Of a stretch of 64,000 nucleotides of DNA, positions 17,478-24,374 are shown in pieces. How positions within the stretch are numbered: position 1 is the first letter of the stretch; every line of letters begins with the position of its first letter. The notes beneath the pieces are model-generated. The model saw only the letters and a program-made list of their open reading frames with translations. It ran no database searches and had not been told where the DNA came from. The translations under genes and the position numbers were made by a program. Source of the DNA: Bradyrhizobium sp. dw_411 (GTDB lineage: Bacteria; Pseudomonadota; Alphaproteobacteria; Rhizobiales; Xanthobacteraceae); the NCBI RefSeq assembly GCF_018449695.1, contig NZ_JAAVUY010000005.1:124001-188000 (forward strand), read 5' to 3'.

Positions 17478-18224
17478 ATGAACAAGATCGATCTGAACGG
17501 CCGCTGCGCCGTCGTTACCGGCGGCGCGCAGGGTTTTGGACGCGCGATCACCGAACGTTTTGTCGCGTCAGGCGCGAAGGTCGCAATATGGGATCACGAC
17601 CAGCCCCTCGCCGAAAAGACCGCCAGGGAAATCGGCGCCGGCGTCACCGCCTTCAAGGTCGACGTGACGGATCTCGCTGCCGTCGAGAAAACCCGGGACG
17701 CGACGCTAGCTGCCTTCGGCAAGATCGACATACTCGTCAACAATGCCGGCATCGCCGGGATCAACAAGACGGTGTGGGAAACTGACCTCGATGAATGGCG
17801 CAAGGTGCTGCGCATCAATCTCGACGGACCCTTCATCTGCTGCAAGGCGATCGTGCCGACGATGGTCAAACAGAAATACGGCCGTATCGTCAACATCGCC
17901 TCGATCGCCGGCAAGGAAGGCAATCCCAACGCGGCGCATTATTCCGCCTCGAAGGCCGGCCTGATCGCGCTGACCAAATCGCTGGGCAAGGAACTGGCCG
18001 CCTACGATATCGCCGTCAACGCCGTCACCCCCGCCGCGGCGAAGACCGCGATCTTCGACCAACTGACGCAGCAGCATATCGACTTCATGCTGTCGAAGAT
18101 TCCAAAAGGACGTTTCGTGCTGGTGGAAGAACTCGCGGCGATGGCGGCTTGGCTGGCCTCGGAAGACTGCGCCTTCTCTACCGGCGCGGTGTTCGATATT
18201 TCCGGCGGCCGCGCGACGTATTAG
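17478..18224 (+). CDS. SDR oxidoreductase (FabG-like, probable sugar or polyol dehydrogenase)
   Basis: A 248-residue classical SDR with TGGAQGFG at the nucleotide site, NNAGIAG, and catalytic Ser/Tyr/Lys in the stretch ending HYSASKAGL. It follows the first SDR by 16 bases with AAGGGAA upstream of the ATG, so the dehydratase and both SDRs form one operon. FabG-like SDRs in this setting often oxidise the free sugar or lactol to the lactone, the first step of non-phosphorylative sugar oxidation. That role is inferred from context; the sequence alone supports only an NAD(P)-dependent SDR. Confidence 0.8.
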   Translation: MNKIDLNGRCAVVTGGAQGFGRAITERFVASGAKVAIWDHDQPLAEKTAREIGAGVTAFKVDVTDLAAVEKTRDATLAAFGKIDILVNNAGIAGINKTVWETDLDEWRKVLRINLDGPFICCKAIVPTMVKQKYGRIVNIASIAGKEGNPNAAHYSASKAGLIALTKSLGKELAAYDIAVNAVTPAAAKTAIFDQLTQQHIDFMLSKIPKGRFVLVEELAAMAAWLASEDCAFSTGAVFDISGGRATY

Positions 18225-18247
18225 AGCTTGGAGCGTTTTCCAAAATT

Positions 18248-18284
18248 AGAGATTCCGTTCCGATTAAATCGGAACGGAATCTCT
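18248..18284. repeat. Perfect 17-bp inverted repeat with TAA loop
   Basis: AGAGATTCCGTTCCGAT and its exact complement flank a three-base loop. It lies 24 bases after the second SDR stop. Palindromes with the core CCGTTCCGAT/ATCGGAACGG are frequent between genes in Bradyrhizobium. No T-run follows, so it is better called a repeat than a rho-independent terminator, though it may stabilise or end the transcript. Confidence 0.75.
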
Positions 18285-18309
18285 GGAGACGTCTGACAGC
18301 GAGAGCACC

Positions 18310-18698
18310 ATGATCAGGGAAGGCGGATGCCTGTGTGGTGCGGTCCGGATCAAGGCCCGGGGCGAGCCGATCAATGTCCGCGTCTGTCACTGCCGCAAGT
18401 GCCAGAAGGCGATGGGCTCGCCGTTCTTTGCCCGCGCGCTGTTTCCCCAGGATGCCTTGACGGTTGAGGGCGAGAGCGCCGCTATCCCTCTTCTCCGGCC
18501 ACCGACAGAGTGTTTTGCAAGACCTGCGGCACCCGCCTGATGTCCTGGCGAACCAACGGCACGGCGGCCGGCGTCGCGCTGGCGACATTCGACGACCGCA
18601 ACGCGTTCGCACCCACCGAACACATCTGGGTCAGCGAAAAAATACATTGGGTAAAACTCGACGACGGACTACCACAATATCCGGAACAGGTGCCCTAG
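18310..18698 (+). pseudogene. GFA-family (glutathione-dependent formaldehyde-activating-like) protein, frameshifted
   Basis: The first frame (18310-18540) gives the GFA N-terminus with zinc cysteines GGCLCGAVR and CHCRKC. After about 18480 its product turns into an unrelated proline-rich tail. The rest of the domain, [19 protein letters not shown] and the C-terminal strands to 18698, continues in another frame. A single missing base near 18480-18486 would rejoin the two parts into a normal protein of about 130 residues. It is either a broken gene or a sequencing error. GFA-fold proteins bind zinc; many are not formaldehyde enzymes. Confidence 0.8.
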
Positions 18699-18724
18699 CT
18701 CGGCCCAACCGGTCAGGATGATCC

Positions 18725-19405
18725 GTGAACACCACCCTTTATGACGTCTCGGTCTGGGTAATACCGCTCGTGATCGCCATCACCTTTCACGAGGCCGCCC
18801 ATGGCTTTGTCGCGCATCATTTCGGCGACAACACCGCCTGGGACCAGGGCCGGGTCAGCTTCAACCCGCTGCGGCACATCGATCCGTTCGGCACCCTGAT
18901 CATGCCGGCCATCCTGCTGCTGTCGCACTCGCCGTTTCTGTTCGGCTACGCCAAGCCGGTGCCGGTCAATTTCCGCGCCCTGAACAATCCGCGACTGGAC
19001 ATGGTCTGCGTGGCGCTGGCCGGGCCGGCCACCAATATCGCCCTGGCGCTGATCGCGGCGGCGGCGTTTCACCTGCTGACCTATGTGCCCGAAAACGCAG
19101 CCCAGTGGGTGGCCGACAATCTCAAAAACGCCCTTGTCATCAACGTCATCCTTGCGATCTTCAACATGATGCCGATTCCGCCGCTGGACGGCGGACGGGT
19201 CGCGGTCGGCCTCTTGCCCCGCGTGCTGGCGGCGCCGCTGGCCCGGCTGGAGCCCTACGGGATGCTGATCCTGATCGGCATTCTGATCCTGCTTCCGCTG
19301 GCGGGTTCGCAGTTCGGTCTAAATCTTGATGTTATTTCGGCGATACTGCGCACAACCACCGGCTATGTGATTCAGTGTATCCTCGTCGTAACCGGTAACA
19401 GCTAG
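18725..19405 (+). CDS. Site-2 protease family membrane metallopeptidase (M50)
   Basis: A 226-residue multi-spanning protein with the zinc-protease motif HEAAH (His22, Glu23, His26) in the first membrane segment and the third ligand Asp155 in NMMPIPPLDGGR. This is the minimal rhomboid-sized M50 core without PDZ or CBS domains, close to the FPG/YwhC-like group. It would cleave proteins within the inner membrane. The start is GTG at 18725; the nearby ATG at 18718 is out of frame. Its substrate is unknown and neighbours give no clue. Confidence 0.85.
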   Translation: MNTTLYDVSVWVIPLVIAITFHEAAHGFVAHHFGDNTAWDQGRVSFNPLRHIDPFGTLIMPAILLLSHSPFLFGYAKPVPVNFRALNNPRLDMVCVALAGPATNIALALIAAAAFHLLTYVPENAAQWVADNLKNALVINVILAIFNMMPIPPLDGGRVAVGLLPRVLAAPLARLEPYGMLILIGILILLPLAGSQFGLNLDVISAILRTTTGYVIQCILVVTGNS

Positions 19406-19465
19406 ACTCTCTCGCCAACCTGAGCCCCAAACAATTCCAACCCGCCGGAAAGAGCAGAGGCCGTC

Positions 19466-19888
19466 TTGATCAAAGCTGCGGACATGATGATCGCGCGACG
19501 TGCCGATACCAGGGCTCGCGCCGATTTTGCGACCTGGAAGATGATGGCGAAGCTCAATGGCGCCTCGTCCCTGCCCGCCGAGGCCCAGACCTTCCTGGTC
19601 AGCTACAGGGAATTGCTCAAGGCCATGACGGAACCGCAGGCCAGCGACGCCACCATCAATTTGATCTACCGAAGCTATTACGCCGAGATGGGGGGCGTCG
19701 GCGAAGCGCCTGACGTCAAGGCTCAACCGGTCGGTCAGGTGACGGACAACGTCACCGCCTTCAAGCGCCCGCCGCCGCCGCGGCCCAAAAAGGCCACCGG
19801 TCCGGACGGCAAGTCCCGGCTACCCGTCGCGCTGATCTTTGCCTGCCTCGTTGTCGTGTACACCGGCTTTCGATATCTGCTGCGGTGA
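19466..19888 (+). CDS. Hypothetical protein with C-terminal membrane anchor
   Basis: A 140-residue protein I do not recognise. It has a helical N-terminal part (about 1-75), a proline-rich linker FKRPPPPRPKKA, and a single C-terminal membrane segment (LPVALIFACLVVVYTGFRYLL) at the very end, so it is probably tail-anchored with its body in the cytoplasm. The start could be the TTG at 19466, which has AGAGG five bases upstream, or the ATG at 19484. It follows the M50 protease by 60 bases and may be co-transcribed. Confidence 0.6.
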   Translation: MIKAADMMIARRADTRARADFATWKMMAKLNGASSLPAEAQTFLVSYRELLKAMTEPQASDATINLIYRSYYAEMGGVGEAPDVKAQPVGQVTDNVTAFKRPPPPRPKKATGPDGKSRLPVALIFACLVVVYTGFRYLLR

Positions 19889-19945
19889 CAGTTTGACGGC
19901 AGCCGCAATTTTACACGGCGCGGCGGCATCCGTTCTAACGAGCCG

Positions 19946-20737
19946 TCATTTCGGCTTTTCGAAAATCACATCCATATCGAAGTTGAACGTATCCTCAGTC
20001 AATTCCATCGGCGGCTCCGGCACCGGGTCGGAACGGCGGACCATTGAAACCGCCGCCTGATCAAACGCCGCATCGCCCGACGACCCCACGACATTGACGG
20101 ATACGACGTTGCCACGGCGGTTGAGCACAAGATTGACCTTTACCTTGGTCTCCTTGCTCCTGTTCTCCGGATAGCGCTGATGCAGCTTGATAAAGGCGCT
20201 GATCTTCTGGCCCCATTTCGCGGTGAGCAGCTGTTTGTCCTTGCCGATGCCGATGTTCGGCGCTCTTGCCTTGTCGGCCTCGGGGGCGTTCTCGTCGAGC
20301 GTCTTTCTTGAAGACGCTTCCTGGGCAGGCGTTTCTTCCGAAGCCTGAGTCTGCACGGCGGCGACCTTGGGGTCGTCTTCCTTGGGCTTCTTCGATTCGT
20401 TCAGTGTGACGATACGGTCGGGGTCCTCGGCCTCCACCGGACGATCCTTCGGCAGGTCCACCTCCTTGACCTCGGCCTGCTGCTCGGGAACCTCCGGCGT
20501 CGCCTGCATTTGATCCGCATCAGGTCCCGGCGGCAGTTCGTCATCGGGAACCTTCGGCGAAGCCATCTCGACGGCAAACTCGGCCCCACTCGCACCCAGA
20601 CCATCAAGCCCGTCCTCGTCGGCGCGCAGATGCGCGACCGCGAGCGCCGCTCCGCCAAGGTGAAGCGCGAGCGCCGCCACGGCCGCGAGAATCCACAGCC
20701 GCCGGGATGGCTTTTGTTCGAGATCAGGGTCGGTCAT
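19946..20737 (-). CDS. tonB: TonB-family energy transducer
   Basis: A 263-residue TonB-like protein. A short cytoplasmic N-terminus is followed by one membrane anchor (about residues 12-33, LWILAAVAALALHLGG), then a long acidic, Pro/Glu-rich periplasmic spacer and a C-terminal TonB domain with NRRGNVVSVNVVGSSGDAAFDQAA. It passes proton-motive energy from ExbB-ExbD to outer-membrane receptors for iron carriers. The start at 20737 is chosen because the anchor follows at once; the longer frame overlaps exbD. Translation begins 11 bases after the exbD stop. Confidence 0.87.
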   Translation of the reverse strand: MTDPDLEQKPSRRLWILAAVAALALHLGGAALAVAHLRADEDGLDGLGASGAEFAVEMASPKVPDDELPPGPDADQMQATPEVPEQQAEVKEVDLPKDRPVEAEDPDRIVTLNESKKPKEDDPKVAAVQTQASEETPAQEASSRKTLDENAPEADKARAPNIGIGKDKQLLTAKWGQKISAFIKLHQRYPENRSKETKVKVNLVLNRRGNVVSVNVVGSSGDAAFDQAAVSMVRRSDPVPEPPMELTEDTFNFDMDVIFEKPK

Positions 20738-20747
20738 CGCTCCGCCG

Positions 20748-21215
20748 TCAGGGCTTCGCAGTTTCAGTTGTCGGGGCGGTCGCGGCAGCACCCGGAGCGC
20801 CCTCAAGCGCGACCAGTTTGATCTTCGAATAGCCCCCATCGCGCAGGAGCTCCATCACGCCCATCAACTCGCCATAGGGTACCGAGCGATCGGCGCGCAG
20901 GAAGACGTAGCGATCCCTGTTCATATCAGCCAGGGCATCGAGCGAGTGAATCAAGTCGGTCCGCCTCACCAGATTTTCTCCAATCGCGAGCGTCAGATCC
21001 GGCTTGATGCTGACATAGGTCGGCTTGTCCGGCTTTTTCTGCGGGGTCGCGCTTGAGGTCGGCAGATCTATCGGGAGATCGACCGTCGATAACGGCGCCG
21101 CCACCATGAAGATGATCAGGAGAACGAGGATGACGTCGATGAACGGCGTGACGTTGATCTCGTGCGATTCCGAAAAATCGTCGTCGTCATCCGTATCTGT
21201 GATCGAAAAAGCCAC
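20748..21215 (-). CDS. exbD: ExbD-family biopolymer transport protein
   Basis: A 155-residue protein with a cytoplasmic N-terminus, one membrane helix (about 24-44, containing the essential Asp in FIDVILVLLIIFMVAAP) and a periplasmic domain. The helix Asp is the proton-path residue of the ExbB-ExbD motor. The gene starts three bases after exbB and is followed by tonB, giving a three-gene operon. It is slightly longer than typical ExbD because of an Ala/Thr-rich tail. Confidence 0.9.
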   Translation of the reverse strand: MAFSITDTDDDDDFSESHEINVTPFIDVILVLLIIFMVAAPLSTVDLPIDLPTSSATPQKKPDKPTYVSIKPDLTLAIGENLVRRTDLIHSLDALADMNRDRYVFLRADRSVPYGELMGVMELLRDGGYSKIKLVALEGAPGAAATAPTTETAKP

Positions 21216-21218
21216 CGC

Positions 21219-22187
21219 CTACTCCGCTGCGCGCGAATGCGCCCCGCTGGCAGAACTGACATGGGTGCGATCGAGATCGCGCGACAGCAAGCGCCCCGCG
21301 GCACCCGACGAGCGGCTGACGAGTTCGAGATAGCCTTTCGTGACCCGCGTGAAGTGATTGTAGATGATCACGGCCGGAATCGCCGCGACCAGGCCGAAGG
21401 CCGTGGCCAGCAACGCTTCGGCGATGCCCGGCGCGACGACGGCCAGATTGGTGGTCTGCGACTTCGAGATGCCGATAAAGCTGTTCATGATGCCCCACAC
21501 GGTGCCGAACAGTCCGACGAACGGCGATGTCGCGCCGATGGTTGCCAACAGGCCCATGCCGAGCCGGATCCGGCGAGATTCGGCGCGCACGATCTCCGCG
21601 AAACTCGACGCCGCCCGTTCCTTGATGCCGCTATCGCTGGAAATTCCAGCCGACAGCCGCGCCTCGCGCATCGCCGCCGCCAGCAACGCCGACAACACGC
21701 TGTCCTTGGCGCCGAGCGCGAATTGCGCTTCCGCCAGCGACCGTGAATCGCCGATCTTGTTAAGCGCCGCACGGAGCTTGCTTTGGACAAGCGACAGTTC
21801 GATCATTTTGGCGATGAAGACGGTCCACGTCACCAGCGAGGCGAAAGCGAGCCCGATCATGACGGCTTTGACCAGAATGTCAGCCGACATGAACATTGAC
21901 CACGGCGACAATTCGCGCGGCACGATCGCCGTCGCTTTCGGCGATCGGCTGTCATCGGCAGGTGTTGCGGTTGCGTTGGTGGCCGCTGGCGGCGTGGGTT
22001 GAACCGCGGCCGGGGGAGCCGGTGCGGGCTGAGACACGACGGGCTGAGATACTGCGGGCTGCGACACCGCGGGAGCCTGCGGCGCTGTCGGCGCGGCCTT
22101 CTGCTGCGCGAATGAAGGTTGCGTCAGCGACAGCACCACCAACGCGAACAGCACGCGATAGATCGTTCGAAAATGTGAGATGTTCAT
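21219..22187 (-). CDS. exbB: ExbB-family proton channel protein with long N-terminal extension
   Basis: A 322-residue MotA/TolQ/ExbB channel subunit. The conserved three-span core occupies the C-terminal ~230 residues, with LLATIGATSPFVGLFGTVWG and the last span in LLATAFGLVAAIPAVIIYN. Ahead of it are a cleavable-looking signal (RVLFALVVLSLTQPSFAQQ) and an Ala/Pro/Val-rich spacer of about 60 residues, an arrangement known in rhizobial ExbB. The start at 22187 is chosen because the signal follows directly. It is the first gene of exbB-exbD-tonB and is preceded by two Irr-box-like elements. Confidence 0.88.
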   Translation of the reverse strand: MNISHFRTIYRVLFALVVLSLTQPSFAQQKAAPTAPQAPAVSQPAVSQPVVSQPAPAPPAAVQPTPPAATNATATPADDSRSPKATAIVPRELSPWSMFMSADILVKAVMIGLAFASLVTWTVFIAKMIELSLVQSKLRAALNKIGDSRSLAEAQFALGAKDSVLSALLAAAMREARLSAGISSDSGIKERAASSFAEIVRAESRRIRLGMGLLATIGATSPFVGLFGTVWGIMNSFIGISKSQTTNLAVVAPGIAEALLATAFGLVAAIPAVIIYNHFTRVTKGYLELVSRSSGAAGRLLSRDLDRTHVSSASGAHSRAAE

Positions 22188-22581
22188 ACTTCGGCCCAGC
22201 AGCACTAAGAGATTGCGACAGATACCGGTCAATTTGACGATGTCAGCGTCATCTCGCCCCGCACACACACTCCACCAGACTCTGAATTGCGGTATCGAGA
22301 TCGAAAGTCAGGCCGCGGATGCAAGCTTGCCGTATCATGCCCCGCCGTTGGAAAAAAGGCGCGACGGCTCACGCAGTGCCTGTTCGAAACGATTCTAATC
22401 TTCAGTTTGAAACCATTCTAAAACACGGCGTAAGTGTTCACGGTTACGTTACGAAATGGCGGTTCAAACCGAACGATTCAGACGTCATCAGACTCGGCAA
22501 TCATCGCAGCGGCGGAATTCAAAACCGCACGCGGTACCTTCGCAGGTGCACTCAGGAAGTGATGATTTCCGGCGGAGCGGA
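22188..22581. other. Upstream region of exbB-exbD-tonB
   Basis: This 394-base region lies between exbB and the end of the MarR-type gene; both are on the minus strand, so it serves exbB only. Apart from the tandem Irr-like boxes at 22383-22422 I see no gene in it. Confidence 0.5.
22383..22422 (-). promoter_or_regulatory. Two tandem Irr/ICE-like boxes upstream of exbB
   Basis: The plus strand shows TTCGAAA-CGA-TTCTAAT (22383-22399) and TTTGAAA-CCA-TTCTAAA (22406-22422). Both share GAAAC-ATTCTAA spaced 23 bases apart, and both approximate the rhizobial iron control element TTTAGAA-N3-TTCTAAA bound by Irr. Their position about 200-240 bases before exbB suits iron-dependent control of TonB energisation. 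The match is by eye. Confidence 0.55.
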
Positions 22582-23043
22582 TTACTTGGCCGCGACCGTA
22601 CCAGGGGACTCGGCAAAGCCTTTGATCCGATCCTTGATGTCCTGGAGTGTTTCGAGGCTGGTTTCGAGCGCCGTCACCGAAACATCCTGCAATACGTCGG
22701 TCGCAATGGATTCGCGCAGGCTGTCGAGATCGTCGGCAAGCTGGCGGCCTGCCGTCGTGAGAAACAGGCGGTTGGCCCGGCGATCCCGGGGGTCGTGCCG
22801 GCGCTCGACCAGGCCGTGTTCGACCAAACGATCGAGCAGGCGCACCAGCGAAATCGGTTGCAATTCGAGCACATCCGCCAGGTCGACCTGCGACAGCCCC
22901 TCCTGCTCACGCAGGCGGAACAGGACGATCCACTGCGCTCGGGTGGTGCCCCGACCCTTGGCGCGATGATCGATGTAGTTGCGCAGCAGCCGCGAGCTTT
23001 CGATAAGTTGTGTAATTAACTGCTTTTTCAGGTCCAGTGACAT
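22582..23043 (-). CDS. MarR-family transcriptional regulator
   Basis: A 153-residue winged-helix MarR protein: an N-terminal dimer helix, a wHTH region (TTRAQWIVLFRLREQEGLSQ and LDRLVEHGLVERR), then the wing DPRDRRANRLFLT and a C-terminal dimerisation helix. The start at 23043 is favoured because a longer GTG frame (23118) would run through the dyad at 23094-23111, which is better read as an operator. It is divergent from an RND efflux operon, the usual arrangement for a ligand-responsive repressor of the pump. Confidence 0.87.
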   Translation of the reverse strand: MSLDLKKQLITQLIESSRLLRNYIDHRAKGRGTTRAQWIVLFRLREQEGLSQVDLADVLELQPISLVRLLDRLVEHGLVERRHDPRDRRANRLFLTTAGRQLADDLDSLRESIATDVLQDVSVTALETSLETLQDIKDRIKGFAESPGTVAAK

Positions 23044-23093
23044 GGATTGGGCGGTTCCCAAACGTTTCAAAATGTTTAGTATTTTTCCGATGA

Positions 23094-23111
23094 TAGTGTG
23101 TTTACACATTA
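23094..23111. promoter_or_regulatory. Candidate MarR operator between regulator and RND pump
   Basis: TAGTGTGTTTACACATTA is an 18-base dyad in which seven of nine half-site positions are symmetric (TA-TGTGT--ACACA-TA). It lies in the 158-base divergent gap, 51 bases upstream of the marR start and 91 bases before the adaptor gene, as expected for a MarR dimer site controlling both directions. Confidence 0.55.
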
Positions 23112-23201
23112 AGTGCACGCATATTATATCTGGGTGACTATGAACCTTTTTGAAGACCCGGTACTCTAAATTTTTGAACTAGCAGGGCTGAACGGGCTGA
23201 C

Positions 23202-24374
23202 ATGAAAAAGTCACGGACGACAACTTGGGTTTTGGTGCTCCTGGTCGCGGGCGCAGCGGGCTATTACGGCTGGCAGCGCTATCAGGGCGAGGACCGGGCT
23301 GCGGCAGCCGCCAACGCGCAAAAGGCTGCGGCCCGTGTTGCTGTCCGTGTAGCCGTCGCGCCGGTCCAGAAATCCGACTTTCCGGTCTATTTGACCGGGC
23401 TAGGAACCGTGCAGGGCTTTAACACCGTTGTCGTGCGCACGCGCGTCGATGGCCAGATCGATAAAATCGCTTTCAAGGAAGGCCAGGAGGTCAACCAGGG
23501 CGACCTGCTCGCTGAAATCGATCCCCGGCCATATCAGGCCACGCTGGATCAGGCCAAAGCCAAGAAAGAACAGGACGAGGCCAATCTGGCCAACGCCAAT
23601 CTGGATTTGCAGCGCTACACCAAGCTCGGCGAATTCGCGACCCGGCAGCAGCTCGATACCCAGCGCTCGACCGTTCAACAGTTGACGGCACAGATCGCTG
23701 CCGACACCGCGGCCATTTCCAACGCCCAGACCCAACTCGACTATACCGCCGTCAAGGCGCCGATCTCGGGCGTCGTCGGCCTGCGCCAGGTCGATATCGG
23801 CAACATCGTCAATGCGGCGACCCAGACCGGGATTGTAACGATCGCCCAGATCGAGCCGATTTCCGTGATTTTCACCGCGCCGGAAGATCAATTACCCTAT
23901 ATAAACGAGGCACAGGCGATTCAGCCGCTCAAGACCATCGCGATTACAACGGATGGCAAGAAGCCCCTCGCAGAAGGAAAACTGGCGGTGGTCAACAATC
24001 AGGTCGACTCCACCAGTGGAACCATTCGCCTCAAAGCCGTGTTCGATAACAAGAACCACGCATTATGGCCTGGCCAGTCCGTCTCGACGCGGCTTTTGGT
24101 GCAGACGCTAAAGGGCGCCACCGTGGTTCCCGACGAGGCGATCCAGCACGGCACCGAAGGCCTCTACGCGTTTATCGTGAACCAGGACAACAAGGCTGAG
24201 TTGCGCAAGGTCAAGGTCAGCCAGTCGATCGACGGACGCTCGGTGGTCGATACCGGTCTATCGCCCGGCGAGAAGGTCATCACGGCGGGCCAATACAAAG
24301 TGCAGGCTGGCACGCTCGTCAGCACTGCTGTGGCCAGCTCGGATCCGGCGCAACCCAAGGTACGACAAGAATGA
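23202..24374 (+). CDS. RND efflux periplasmic adaptor (membrane fusion protein), MdtA-like
   Basis: A 390-residue adaptor with an N-terminal membrane anchor (TTWVLVLLVAGAAGYYGW), split lipoyl domain (VDGQIDKIAFKEGQEVNQGD and VKAPISGVVGLRQVDIGN), an alpha-helical hairpin between them, then beta-barrel and membrane-proximal domains. It bridges the inner-membrane pump to an outer-membrane channel. The stop overlaps the start of the pump gene by four bases (ATGA), so the two are co-translated. No TolC-type gene is adjacent. Substrates are unknown; the nearby MarR suggests drugs or phenolic compounds. Confidence 0.9.
   Translation: MKKSRTTTWVLVLLVAGAAGYYGWQRYQGEDRAAAAANAQKAAARVAVRVAVAPVQKSDFPVYLTGLGTVQGFNTVVVRTRVDGQIDKIAFKEGQEVNQGDLLAEIDPRPYQATLDQAKAKKEQDEANLANANLDLQRYTKLGEFATRQQLDTQRSTVQQLTAQIAADTAAISNAQTQLDYTAVKAPISGVVGLRQVDIGNIVNAATQTGIVTIAQIEPISVIFTAPEDQLPYINEAQAIQPLKTIAITTDGKKPLAEGKLAVVNNQVDSTSGTIRLKAVFDNKNHALWPGQSVSTRLLVQTLKGATVVPDEAIQHGTEGLYAFIVNQDNKAELRKVKVSQSIDGRSVVDTGLSPGEKVITAGQYKVQAGTLVSTAVASSDPAQPKVRQE

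Noticed and set aside
18248..18284. Rho-independent terminator
   Set aside because: The hairpin is perfect but no T-run follows on either strand; it resembles a dispersed palindromic repeat.
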